From: an uncultured Bacilli bacterium
GTDB taxonomy: Bacteria > Bacillota_I > Bacilli_A > RF39 > UBA660
NCBI GenBank assembly: GCA_944332025.1
Contig: CALVJB010000012.1
Coordinates: forward strand, 1-33,223
Length of the DNA stretch: 33,223 nt
Direction of reading: 5' to 3'
Shown: positions 21,913-30,635 of the stretch, in pieces
Numbering within the stretch: the stretch's first letter is position 1
Layout: each line of letters starts with the position of its first letter
Position numbers and translations under genes: made by a program
The notes under the pieces: model-generated
Databases searched by the model: none
Told to the model about the DNA's origin: nothing
The model's input: only the letters and a program-made list of their open reading frames with translations

Positions 21913-24525
21913 TTAAACACAACCAAGTTTTCCTTTACTTTTAAGATAAAGTTTTCTAAAGAATTCTACAGGTATAACCGAAAAAGCACATATTAACATT
22001 ATCTCTATTTCTTTTAGACTAAGAGATGTTGTTCTAAACAAATCTCCTCCATAATATATAAGAATAATTTGTACTATTACGATAAAGATAATTACTCCTA
22101 AAAAGACTTTATTAGAAAGAAGATTAGCGAAAATATTAAGTCTACTTGTTCTTGCATTAAAACTATTAAAGATCATCATAAAGATAAATAATCCAAAGAA
22201 AGCACTCATAAAGTAGATATCATTTTTTCCTTCTCTAAAAAAGGAATGAATAAAAGGACTTTTTAAGAAGAAAATACAAAGTAAAAAAGAATAGATACTA
22301 GTAAAGATTATCTCATGAATCATATAACTATTTAATATTTTTTCATCACGTTTTTTAGGAGATTCTTCCATATATTCTAAAAGAGGTGCTTCATAAGAAA
22401 AGGCAATCCCTGCAAGAGTATCCATAACCATATTAACCCAAAGCATTTGAATAACAGTAACAGGACTATCTACTCCTATAAAAGGTCCTACTATTGATAA
22501 GAAAACAGCACAAAAGTTAACTGTTAATTGAAAGATAATAAATTTACGAATACTTTTAAAGATTGTTCTTCCATAAAGAATCGCTTTTACTATAGAGTTA
22601 AAGTTATTATCAAGTAAAATTATATCAGAAGCTTCTTTAGCAACTTCAGTACCACTTCCCATAGCAAATCCTACATCACACTTTTTCAAAGCAGGAGCAT
22701 CATTTACACCATCCCCAGTCATTCCTACAACAAGACCTAATTCTTGACTTAATCTTACTAGTCTACTCTTATCAGTAGGTAAAGCCCTTGCAACTACACA
22801 AAGTTTAGGAAGAATCTCTTTAATCTTATCATCACTCATATTATTTAACTCACTACTAGTAAGAACAATATCTTTATCACTATTAATAATACCTGCAGAG
22901 GCTGCTATTGATTTAGCAGTTATCTTATTATCTCCAGTTATCATAACAGTCTTAATACCAGCTTTTCTAACTAAAGATATTCCTTCCTTAACTTCTTCTC
23001 TTAACTCATCTTTAATAAACAATAAAGATATAAAAGATAACCCCTTACCATCATCAACACCTAACATTAAGACTCTAATACCCTTACTAGCATAGTTATC
23101 TATTACATCACTAATTCTCTTTTTATTAACAAAAGGAACTCTTCTTCCACTAGAAGATATATAATATTTACATTTATCAAGTAATACTTCAGGAGCACCT
23201 TTATAATAAACACTCTCTCTATCACCTTCAATTACCTTAGTATAAGAATATTTATTCTTACTATCAAAAGGAACTTCTTTTATTTTTTTTACCGCATAAT
23301 TACTCTCTCCCAAATAATTAACAACTGCCTTATCAGTAGCATTTCCCCCTATCCACATTTTTTTCTCCGCGCTATAGACACAATTAGTATTAGATAAAAT
23401 TGCCTTTTTCAAAGTATTATAGTAAGTTATACTACTCTTAAGCCTCTCTTTATCTTGATAATAATCTAAATTACCAAACATAACCCCCACTACTTCTAAC
23501 TCTCCTTTAGTAAGAGTACCTGTCTTATCAGTAAATAATATATTTAAACTACCAGCAGTCTCTATTCCCATAAGTTTTCTAACTAAAACATTATCTTTAA
23601 GCATTCTTTTCATATTACTAGATAACACCAAGGTTATCATCATAGGTAATCCTTCAGGAACAGATACTACAATGATTGTAACTGCAAGAGTTAAAGCTTG
23701 AAGAAAATATGCAAATAGTAGTGAAGTATCAGATAAAGTAACAACAATTCTACTTATATCAAAGTTATTATCAATTATTAAAACAGAAAAAAGATATGAA
23801 AAAGCGACAAGAAATGCTCCTACATAACCAATTCTACTAATAACCCGAGCTAAGTCTCTAAGTCTTAACTTCAAAGGACTCTCTGGTTGTTTATCTTGTA
23901 ATTCTAAAGATATTTTCCCATAAAAAGTATTAACTCCTACTTTAGTAACAATCATCTCTCCAACCCCATGATAAATAACACTACCTCTTAATAGTTCATT
24001 ATTTGTATTAGGATTTAAACCACTAGTAAAGGGATGTTTATAGACTTCTTTACTTTCTCCAGTAATAGAAGACTCATCAACACTAACTTCTCCTTTAATA
24101 AGCACACCATCAGAGGCTATTCTATCACCACTATCTAATAATATAATATCTCCTACTACTACATCATTAACATCTATAAGTACTATTTTACCATTTCGTC
24201 TTACTTTTACTTTAATCGCTTCCGCTTCACTTTGTAATTTTAAGAAAGCTTTTTCACTACCATACTCTGATATAGTAGATATAAAAGAAGCTAGAAATAT
24301 AGCGATAACTATTCCTACAGTTTCATACCAATCAAAGTCTTGTATTAAAAAGATTGTTTTAATACCTAAAGCGATTAAAAGAATCTTAATAATAGGATCT
24401 CCCAAACTTCTAATTAATTGTTTAATAAAACTATCTTTTTTTAAAACAGTTAAAGCATTATTACCATACTTATCTCTAGATTTAATTACTTCATCATTAC
24501 TTAGTCCATTACTATTTATTTTCAT
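21913..24525 (-). CDS. Calcium-transporting P-type ATPase (P2, PMCA-like)
   Basis: An 870-residue complete P2-type ATPase, expected to pump Ca2+ out of the cell with ATP. The visible motifs are TGES at 155-158 (actuator), VPEGLP at 289-294 in M4, DKTGTLT at 333-339 with the phosphorylated Asp333, KGAPE at 442-446 in the nucleotide domain, TGDNK, and TGDGVND at 603-609. M6 reads NMVMDTLAGIAFSYE, closer to plasma-membrane Ca2+ pumps (NxxMD) than to SERCA (NxxTD). About ten membrane helices are present and the length is usual for bacterial Ca2+ pumps. It heads a minus-strand run of five genes with gaps of 40, 11, 15 and 2 bases. AGGAGG lies before the ATG. Confidence 0.93.
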   Translation of the reverse strand: MKINSNGLSNDEVIKSRDKYGNNALTVLKKDSFIKQLIRSLGDPIIKILLIALGIKTIFLIQDFDWYETVGIVIAIFLASFISTISEYGSEKAFLKLQSEAEAIKVKVRRNGKIVLIDVNDVVVGDIILLDSGDRIASDGVLIKGEVSVDESSITGESKEVYKHPFTSGLNPNTNNELLRGSVIYHGVGEMIVTKVGVNTFYGKISLELQDKQPESPLKLRLRDLARVISRIGYVGAFLVAFSYLFSVLIIDNNFDISRIVVTLSDTSLLFAYFLQALTLAVTIIVVSVPEGLPMMITLVLSSNMKRMLKDNVLVRKLMGIETAGSLNILFTDKTGTLTKGELEVVGVMFGNLDYYQDKERLKSSITYYNTLKKAILSNTNCVYSAEKKMWIGGNATDKAVVNYLGESNYAVKKIKEVPFDSKNKYSYTKVIEGDRESVYYKGAPEVLLDKCKYYISSSGRRVPFVNKKRISDVIDNYASKGIRVLMLGVDDGKGLSFISLLFIKDELREEVKEGISLVRKAGIKTVMITGDNKITAKSIAASAGIINSDKDIVLTSSELNNMSDDKIKEILPKLCVVARALPTDKSRLVRLSQELGLVVGMTGDGVNDAPALKKCDVGFAMGSGTEVAKEASDIILLDNNFNSIVKAILYGRTIFKSIRKFIIFQLTVNFCAVFLSIVGPFIGVDSPVTVIQMLWVNMVMDTLAGIAFSYEAPLLEYMEESPKKRDEKILNSYMIHEIIFTSIYSFLLCIFFLKSPFIHSFFREGKNDIYFMSAFFGLFIFMMIFNSFNARTSRLNIFANLLSNKVFLGVIIFIVIVQIILIYYGGDLFRTTSLSLKEIEIMLICAFSVIPVEFFRKLYLKSKGKLGCV

Positions 24526-24586
24526 AGTGATCCTCCTACAAAATACTATGAAAATAACTAAAAGAATAATCTAAATATAGAAAGAC

Positions 24587-24619
24587 AAAAAAATACATAT
24601 AACTTATTGTTATATGTAT
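24587..24619 (-). terminator. Terminator of the second surface-protein operon
   Basis: ATACATATAAC (24593-24603) and GTTATATGTAT (24609-24619) form a perfect 11-bp stem with a 5-base loop. On the minus strand seven T follow. It ends the transcript of the genes at 26552 and 24625 just before the Ca-ATPase gene. Confidence 0.9.
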
Positions 24620-24624
24620 AAAAA

Positions 24625-26532
24625 CTAACTACCAAGAGTCAAAGTGAAAGGTGAATTTTTAGTACCATTTCCTCCTGTTATTACTACGTTTGACTTTAGA
24701 TTTATGGATGGTCGGACACCGCCCGAATAGGTCGGAGCGTTGTTGTTCGCAATGCCATCGTCGAACACGTAACGCACGTAATACGCACTATCTGGTGTCA
24801 AAGTCCAATAAGTTATATTATTACCATATCTGTCAAATTGCCCTGCCATTAATTCTCCCATTCGAAGTAATCCTACTTTAGATTCTGTACTTGTAGCATA
24901 CCCTGACATACTGATATCTGTATATTTGGCTAGTTTATAACTTGCACCACTTCCTACTCTTCCTAAATACCAAGTTGTACTATCTTCTATCATATCACTA
25001 TATGTACTATCTACATAACTTGTTAGATATTCTCCATTTAAAAATGTTCCAATTGTATTTGTACTTGAAAATGTAGTTGTATCTCCAAATGCACTTGTTA
25101 TAAATTCTCCGTTACTCTTTAATGGTTCGGCACTAACTATTTTTGTTCCTATTCCATTTTCATGGCTTACTATTCTATATAGATTATTCTCATCATTTCC
25201 AAATCTTACATACTCACCACTATATCTACTTGAAAGTAATGTACCTGATAGACTAGTATCATTATCTCCTTCTAAGCGATAGGGATTTTCTATTGTTCCA
25301 TTACCATCTACAATACGAACGCTAGATTTTAGATTTATTGATGGCCGGACACCGTACGAAAAGGTCGGAGTGTAGAGGCTCGCATTGCCATTGTAGTACA
25401 CGTTACGCACGTAAGACGAACTATATGGTGTTAAAGTCCACCAATAAAGTCCATTATTTAAATAACCATTACCATCGGTTGTTCCTGTATAACTGGATTG
25501 ATACTCATACATATTAAGTAATCCTACAGATGCCGTTACAGTTGTTGTTCCATCAGGGCGTGTTATACTTCCCAACTTTCTATCATCCATTGTCACATCC
25601 CATACTGCATCTGTTACTATAAAGTCCTCATAATCTCTTAAATTGCCTAAGAAACCATCGGCACTAGTATCATTTAGCCACTCTTCCATATGACTTCCTT
25701 CAAAGTCTGTACTACCACTAGAGTAATCAACTGCACTTATATTCCATTGAGTTACTAATTTAGTAGTATTCGCTTCTTTATTAACAGATACTGCTCTCCA
25801 TAATTTACCAGAGTACCAGATATAGTTATTTGGATCTTCTCCAGTTATAAAGGTATCTACTCCATCATCATATTGATTATCTTCTGGTATATTTGCTAGT
25901 AACACATCACTTACTGGCTCTGCTACTCTATCTAGTCCATACACATTTATTTGAACACTAAATTGTAAGTTTCCTCCATCTCCTTGAGGATTATAATCTT
26001 CATCAACCCACATTCTAAGTCTATAGTTATTACTTTCACTAGAGTTCATACTACTAGTATATAAACTCATCTCTCCTGATGGTCTTCCTGTAAAACTATT
26101 AGATGTACTTTCTTCATTATATACTTCAGGTGTCATTAATTCTTCTTCTGTTCCATCTTCTGTTAATCTTGTTAGATATAACTTTATATTAGATCCATCT
26201 ATCTTCTTTACATCACTACTAGTTACATCCTTAGCAGATATCTCATAATTAATATTTACATCTCCTGATATTTGACTACTTACTGTAAAATCAAAATATT
26301 CTCCTGGATTTAATCTTACTTTCCCTGTCGCATCTGTTGTCGGTAATGCTCCATTTAAACTTATTGTATTATCAGTCTCAGTATATGTCATTGTAATAGA
26401 ACCAGTCGTAATTGTATTTAATTTAGTGCCTGTGGCACTATAGTTAAATACAGCCCAACTTACTCCTATTAATGCTATTACCATTAATAATATTAATCCT
26501 ATTATTACTATCTCTTTCTTTGTTTTTTCCAT
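24625..26532 (-). CDS. Surface protein: TasA/CalY-like N-terminus and two hypervariable lectin-like repeats
   Basis: A 635-residue exported protein, paralogous to the gene just upstream and of exactly the same length. The signal is MEKTKKE, a hydrophobic core and IGVSWAVFNYS. A TasA-like strand domain (residues 35-205) contains ITTGSITMTYTE and YFDFTVSS. Repeat 1 runs from DTFITGEDPNNYIWYSGKLWRAVS to WWTLTPYSSSYVRNVYYNG and GVRPSINLKSS. Repeat 2 runs from SGEYVRFGNDENNLYRIVS to YWTLTPDSAYYVRYVFDDG and GVRPSINLKSNV. The two variable cassettes (25342-25428 and 24709-24795) have 52% and 55% GC with codons AAC, TAC, GCG and GTG that are rare in the rest of the gene. AAGGAGAG precedes the ATG, 19 bases after the upstream gene. 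The likely role is display of a variable ligand-binding face. Confidence 0.82.
   Translation of the reverse strand: MEKTKKEIVIIGLILLMVIALIGVSWAVFNYSATGTKLNTITTGSITMTYTETDNTISLNGALPTTDATGKVRLNPGEYFDFTVSSQISGDVNINYEISAKDVTSSDVKKIDGSNIKLYLTRLTEDGTEEELMTPEVYNEESTSNSFTGRPSGEMSLYTSSMNSSESNNYRLRMWVDEDYNPQGDGGNLQFSVQINVYGLDRVAEPVSDVLLANIPEDNQYDDGVDTFITGEDPNNYIWYSGKLWRAVSVNKEANTTKLVTQWNISAVDYSSGSTDFEGSHMEEWLNDTSADGFLGNLRDYEDFIVTDAVWDVTMDDRKLGSITRPDGTTTVTASVGLLNMYEYQSSYTGTTDGNGYLNNGLYWWTLTPYSSSYVRNVYYNGNASLYTPTFSYGVRPSINLKSSVRIVDGNGTIENPYRLEGDNDTSLSGTLLSSRYSGEYVRFGNDENNLYRIVSHENGIGTKIVSAEPLKSNGEFITSAFGDTTTFSSTNTIGTFLNGEYLTSYVDSTYSDMIEDSTTWYLGRVGSGASYKLAKYTDISMSGYATSTESKVGLLRMGELMAGQFDRYGNNITYWTLTPDSAYYVRYVFDDGIANNNAPTYSGGVRPSINLKSNVVITGGNGTKNSPFTLTLGS
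24709..24795 (-). other. Hypervariable cassette, second repeat of the 24625 protein (DGR-like)
   Basis: A 29-codon, gap-free counterpart of 25342-25428. I counted 17 differences in 87 bases. Sixteen are at codon positions 1 or 2, and in 13 one copy has A. The third positions agree almost throughout. It includes three consecutive AAC codons, and 48 of 87 bases are G or C. This is the footprint expected when adenines of a template are randomised. Confidence 0.7.
25342..25428 (-). other. Hypervariable cassette, first repeat of the 24625 protein (DGR-like)
   Basis: This is the partner of 24709-24795, with 45 of 87 bases G or C. Shared non-A positions include TAC-GTG-CGT, GGC, GCG, CCG-ACC, TCG and GGT-GTC-CG. 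From the two copies a template rich in AAC/AAT codons can be inferred for the varying positions. Confidence 0.7.
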
Positions 26533-26551
26533 ATCAAGCTCTCCTTACTAT

Positions 26552-28459
26552 TTAACTACCTAATTCAATTTGAAATGGATTATTTTTAGTACCATTACCG
26601 CCTGTTATCACAACATTAGATTTTAAATTTAAGGATGGACGAATACCGTATGTATCATTTGGAACAAAGTAGTAATACCCATCACCATTGTAATAAACAA
26701 CCCGCATATGAGACGCACTATATGGTGTTAACATCCAATAAGTTAAATTATTAGCATACCTGTCAAATTGTCCTGCCATTAATTCTCCCATTCGAAGTAA
26801 TCCCACCTTAGCTTGAGTTACATTTGAAGTTGCTGTATTTCCTGTAACATCTGTATATTTCGCTAGTTTATATGAAGTACCACTACCTACTGTTCCTAAA
26901 TACCAAGTTGTACTATCTTCTATCATATCACTATATGTGCTATCTACATAACTTGTTAGATAATCCCCATTTAAGAATGTTCCTATTGTATTGGTACTTG
27001 AAAATGTTACTGTATCTCCAAATGCACTTGTTATAAATGTATCAGAATTCTTTAGTGGTTCGGCACTTACTATCTTTGTTCCTGTTCCATTTTCATGACT
27101 TACTATTCTATATAGATTATTTTCATCATTGCCAAATCTTATATACTCTCCACTATATCTTGTATTTAGTAGTGTCCCTGATAGATTACTATCATTATCT
27201 CCTTCTAAGCGATATGGATTATCTATTGTGCCATCTCCATCCACAATTTTAACGTCAGATTTTAAATTTATAGATGGACGAACTCCATATGAATCAATCG
27301 GAGCATTCATATACATGATACCATGATCAATAATAATTCGTAAGTCTTCCCCCACTTGTGTTAAGGTCCACCAAATAAGTCCATTATTTAAATAACCATT
27401 ACTATAAGTTGTTCCATGATAACTAGATTGATATTCATACACATTAAGTAATCCTACAGGTGCTGTTACTGTTGTCGTTCCATCAGGTCTTGTTATACTT
27501 CCTAAACCATTAAAATCTTCTGTTGTATCCCATACGCTATCTGTTACTATAAACTTCCCTGGTTCTCTTAAATTACCTAAAAAACCATCTACTGTAGTAT
27601 CATTTAACCATTCTTCCATATAACTTCCTTCAAAAGCACTACTATCATTATCATATGATATTACACTTATATCCCACTGTGTTACTAATTTAGTAGTCTT
27701 GACTTCATTATTTACACTAACCGCTCTCCATAACTTACCACTATACCAGATATAGTTATTAGGATCTTCTCCAGTTATAAAGGTGTCTACTCCATCATCA
27801 AACTGATTTTCTTTTGGTATATTATTAAGTAATACTGTTGATGCTTCTTCTGCTACTCTATCTAATCCATAAACATTTATCTGGACACTAAACTGTAGGT
27901 TTCCTCCATCTCCTTGAGGATTATAATCATCACTAACCCACATTCTAAGTCTATAAGTATTACTCTCACTAGAGTTCATACTACTTGTATATAAACTCAT
28001 CTCTCCTACTGGTCTTCCTGTAAAGCTATTTGAACTTACTTCTTCATTATAAACTTCTGGTGTCATTAACTCTTCCTCACCATCATCTGTTAATCTTGTT
28101 AAATATAGCTTTATATTACTTCCATCTATTTTATTAGCACTACTACTAGTTACATCTTTTGCACTTATCTCATAATTAATATTAACATCTCCTGATATAT
28201 TACTACTAACAGTAAAATCAAAGTATTCTCCTTGATTTAATCTAGTCTTACCTGTCGCATCCGTTGTAGGTAGGGCTCCTGTTAAATTAATTGTATTATC
28301 ACTCTCTTCATATGTCATAGTAATAGATCCCGTTGTTATAGTATTTACTTTAGTTCCTTCTCCTATAAATCTAAACGCTGCATATGAAACCCCTATTAAT
28401 GCAATTATCATTAATACTATCAATCCTATTATTACTATCTCTTTCTTTGTCTTTACCAT
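26552..28459 (-). CDS. Surface protein: TasA/CalY-like N-terminus and two variable lectin-like repeats
   Basis: A 635-residue paralogue of the gene at 24625 and first in the operon. The signal is MVKTKKE, core, IGVSYAAFRFIG. The TasA-like domain keeps ITTGSITMTYEE and YFDFTVSS. Repeat 1 has DTFITGEDPNNYIWYSGKLWRAVSV, EEWLND and WWTLTQVGEDLRIII, where the usual LTP is LTQ and the cassette is one codon short. Repeat 2 has SGEYIRFGNDENNLYRIVS, FLNG and YWMLTPYSASHMRVV, ending GIRPSLNLKSNV, with a cassette one codon long. The frameworks outside the cassettes are nearly identical to those of the 24625 gene, so duplication was recent compared with the divergence of the cassettes. GAGGAG lies nine bases before the ATG. 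Confidence 0.82.
   Translation of the reverse strand: MVKTKKEIVIIGLIVLMIIALIGVSYAAFRFIGEGTKVNTITTGSITMTYEESDNTINLTGALPTTDATGKTRLNQGEYFDFTVSSNISGDVNINYEISAKDVTSSSANKIDGSNIKLYLTRLTDDGEEELMTPEVYNEEVSSNSFTGRPVGEMSLYTSSMNSSESNTYRLRMWVSDDYNPQGDGGNLQFSVQINVYGLDRVAEEASTVLLNNIPKENQFDDGVDTFITGEDPNNYIWYSGKLWRAVSVNNEVKTTKLVTQWDISVISYDNDSSAFEGSYMEEWLNDTTVDGFLGNLREPGKFIVTDSVWDTTEDFNGLGSITRPDGTTTVTAPVGLLNVYEYQSSYHGTTYSNGYLNNGLIWWTLTQVGEDLRIIIDHGIMYMNAPIDSYGVRPSINLKSDVKIVDGDGTIDNPYRLEGDNDSNLSGTLLNTRYSGEYIRFGNDENNLYRIVSHENGTGTKIVSAEPLKNSDTFITSAFGDTVTFSSTNTIGTFLNGDYLTSYVDSTYSDMIEDSTTWYLGTVGSGTSYKLAKYTDVTGNTATSNVTQAKVGLLRMGELMAGQFDRYANNLTYWMLTPYSASHMRVVYYNGDGYYYFVPNDTYGIRPSLNLKSNVVITGGNGTKNNPFQIELGS
26636..26725 (-). 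other. Variable cassette, second repeat of the 26552 protein
   Basis: It has 30 codons, one more than most of the other cassettes. Its left part (TAT AGT GCG TCT) matches the 24625 cassettes, and the centre is rich in TAT/TAC (Tyr-Tyr-Tyr). Tyr-rich sites are usual in lectin-fold ligand faces. Confidence 0.5.
27275..27358 (-). other. Divergent short cassette, first repeat of the 26552 protein
   Basis: It has 28 codons. It starts with CAA in place of the otherwise constant CCA (Pro to Gln) and has host-like codons (ATT ATT ATT GAT). It may be a cassette no longer renewed from a template, or one made from another template. Confidence 0.45.
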
Positions 28460-28514
28460 TAAAACACACTCCTCTACTACTTATTAGAATATCTATATTT
28501 CTTTATCCTATACC

Positions 28515-28529
28515 TTAATTATTAATTAA
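28515..28529. repeat. Short palindrome in the leader of the second surface operon
   Basis: TTAATTA-T-TAATTAA is a perfect 7-bp dyad between the surface operon start (28459) and the divergent regulator promoter (28546-28574). Its place would suit a shared operator. Its pure AT content makes chance likely. Confidence 0.3.
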
Positions 28530-28545
28530 TAAAATATCATTATTT

Positions 28546-28574
28546 TTGACATTTTCATCCTAAAAATATTTAAT
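28546..28574 (+). promoter_or_regulatory. Strong promoter of the broken XRE regulator
   Basis: A perfect -35 TTGACA (28546-28551), a 17-base spacer and TTTAAT (28569-28574, five of six consensus bases). The predicted start is near 28581, leaving a leader of about 105 bases before the regulator ATG at 28686. Confidence 0.7.
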
Positions 28575-28603
28575 AATTAACAACTAACTCTACTCTATAA
28601 ATT

Positions 28604-28612
28604 ATTGTAACA
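28604..28612 (-). promoter_or_regulatory. Possible extended -10 promoter of the second surface operon
   Basis: The minus strand reads TGTTACAAT, an extended -10, about 145 bases before the ATG at 28459. A TTGGGG 19 bases upstream is a poor -35. If real, it overlaps and opposes the regulator promoter region. Confidence 0.4.
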
Positions 28613-28685
28613 CATTTTAGGTCTATTTCCCCAAGAAATTTTATATTGATGCCAAAAAATGGAAAAATTAAATTGGTGAAGTAAA

Positions 28686-29120
28686 ATGATTGTTAAAAGA
28701 TTAAGACATACTAGGGAAGATATGGGTCTAAAACAAAAAGATTTAACTACTCTTTTTAATGTTACCTATTCTACTATCTCAGGCTGGGAAACAGGTAAAG
28801 ATACAATCCCTTTAAGATAATTAATTAAATATGCTAATAAATATAATTATAGTTTAGATTACTTATTTGGACTCACTAATACAAATAAAAAATATCTCCC
28901 TTTAGATATAGATCTTGATACTATATCTAAAAACTTAACTACTATTAGAAAAACAAATAAAAAGACTCAAGCAGATATCGCTAAAGTCTTAAATACAAGT
29001 CCTGCAGGATATGCTCATTATGAAAACTCAAGATATTTAATACCTACTAGTTTCATCTATAACCTAGCTTTATTCTACAAAGACTTCTCTATAGATGAAA
29101 CTCTAGGTAGAAAAGTATAA
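28686..29120 (+). pseudogene. Two-domain XRE regulator broken by a nonsense codon
   Basis: A reading frame of 144 codons with GGTGAA before its ATG carries two HTH units. The first is IVKRLRHTREDMGLKQKDLTT, then VTYSTISGWETGKDTIPLR. After an in-frame TAA at 28818-28820 the same frame continues LIKYANKYNYSLDYLFGL and a second unit, LTTIRKTNKKTQADIAKVL, then TSPAGYAHYENSRYLIP. The interrupted WETGKDTIPLR-LIKYANKY run shows that the stop replaces a sense codon. It is divergent from the second surface operon and ends exactly where the facing gene at 29121 ends. An intact version would be a natural regulator of the surface genes. A short 44-residue HTH peptide could still be made. Confidence 0.8.
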
Positions 29121-30635
29121 CTAACTAATTCGTTTATATATTCTATATTTCATTTTATTATCTAAAGACTCTAAACTAAATTCATTAATAGAAGTATTTT
29201 CATAAACTATCTTATAATTATCTATATCATCCATATTATCATATAAATAATCTCTTTCTATTACTAATAAATGACTAAACTTATACTTTTCTAAAAACTC
29301 TTCTATATCTAAACTACCTATTTGTAATAAGTAATACTCCTTCATAATATCTTCTTTTTTATTATTCCCTTTTAAAAATATCTCCGCTCTAGGATCTATA
29401 TAACACTTTATCCCTTTCCATTCAGGATAAGCCCCTTCAGCATATCCTGTATATAATGTAATATCACTAACTTTAGTTTTCTCTTGTTCTAATAGATAAT
29501 CTATACCATCTTTAAATTTATAAGTAAAATTCATTCTATTAGTACTTATAACAATTAATAATCCTATAATTGCAAGAGAACAACTACTTAATATATATTT
29601 ATAAGAATTTACCTTTTCTCTAACTTTATCCTTCTTAAATGAAGACTTTAAATAATAACTAAGTGGTAAAATACCCCCAATAATTAAATAAGCTAAACCT
29701 TTCTCTGAAGATAAAGTAAGATAAATAGTTCCTATCAGTAAATAAAAATATCTAGGCTTTATATTATTTTTTCTATAAAACATATAAATAAAAACTATCA
29801 CAAATATAATAAAAATACTAATATTACCTACACTATCACCAATTACAACAGGAGCCATCTCTTCTACTATACTATTTATATAACTATTACCATAACTACT
29901 AAAAATATATGTAATCGCTTTTACACCATAAGGATTTATTAAACCAACTAAAAGCATACAAATAGTAGTTATAAAAAGAGGTTTCTTTTTATAACCAGAA
30001 CTTTCTAATGGTCCTATTTTATATTTAAAAGAATCTATTAGATAAGGAAGTAAAAATGCAAATTGCATAAAGAACATAGAAGCATGTAAATTAATCTCTA
30101 ATAAAGAAAGTATTGGTAAAGGATATAAATATTTCTTATTATCTTCTTTAATATATTTTTCTAATAAATAAATCTCTGTAATTATAATTGCAAAAGTAAA
30201 AATATGTGGTCTTGATGTTATAAAAGTTGCAGCTAGTAAAGTAGTAACTATTGTAGATATAAGTACTGATAAACTAGATCTATTATCACTTAATAACATA
30301 CATAGTTTATAACTAATAAAAATAATATAACCTGTTACTAAAAGAGTTAAAATTAATAATCCATACTTACCTAACAAACTATAAGATAAATAGAATATAA
30401 CTGAAGATAACCATTGTTGCATAACAAAAGAAAAGCCTTGATGAATTGTAAAAGGTTCTATACTAGGAAATCCATTATTTAAAACATATTCTCCATGATT
30501 TAATAAAAACCAAATATCATTATATTCTACTCTCCATAAAAGAACTAAAAGTAAAGGAATATTAAAATATAAAAATAAAGTTTTCTTTGATGGATGATAA
30601 TTTTTTAATATATTTTTAATTTTACTTTTCTTCAT
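29121..30635 (-). CDS. Polytopic membrane protein, GT-C glycosyltransferase-like
   Basis: A 504-residue protein with about ten to twelve membrane helices and a C-terminal domain of about 130 residues outside the membrane. The first loop after helix 1 reads EYNDIWFLLNHGEYVLNNGFPSIEPFT. It resembles the first external loop of GT-C (lipid-linked sugar) transferases, with an acidic Asp followed by a W..L..G and P..D/EPFT pattern. A conserved-looking INLHASMFF and, beyond the last helix, CYIDPRAEIFLKG also fit uncharacterised GT-C-like families. Donor and acceptor are unknown. The ATG overlaps the oxidoreductase gene by 14 bases and uses GGAGAAGGTG. Its stop directly abuts that of the XRE pseudogene. 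Confidence 0.6.
   Translation of the reverse strand: MKKSKIKNILKNYHPSKKTLFLYFNIPLLLVLLWRVEYNDIWFLLNHGEYVLNNGFPSIEPFTIHQGFSFVMQQWLSSVIFYLSYSLLGKYGLLILTLLVTGYIIFISYKLCMLLSDNRSSLSVLISTIVTTLLAATFITSRPHIFTFAIIITEIYLLEKYIKEDNKKYLYPLPILSLLEINLHASMFFMQFAFLLPYLIDSFKYKIGPLESSGYKKKPLFITTICMLLVGLINPYGVKAITYIFSSYGNSYINSIVEEMAPVVIGDSVGNISIFIIFVIVFIYMFYRKNNIKPRYFYLLIGTIYLTLSSEKGLAYLIIGGILPLSYYLKSSFKKDKVREKVNSYKYILSSCSLAIIGLLIVISTNRMNFTYKFKDGIDYLLEQEKTKVSDITLYTGYAEGAYPEWKGIKCYIDPRAEIFLKGNNKKEDIMKEYYLLQIGSLDIEEFLEKYKFSHLLVIERDYLYDNMDDIDNYKIVYENTSINEFSLESLDNKMKYRIYKRIS

Noticed and set aside
27037-27326. Two overlapping plus-strand frames within the 26552 surface gene
   Set aside because: They are out of frame with each other and lie wholly opposite conserved repeat coding sequence.
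24625-28459. A DGR template repeat or reverse transcriptase next to the variable genes
   Set aside because: No frame in the window has reverse transcriptase motifs, and no non-coding copy of a cassette was found, so only targets are claimed.
28686-28820. TAA read as a sense codon in the XRE regulator
   Set aside because: TAA is the ordinary stop of many genes here and no recoding signal is visible.
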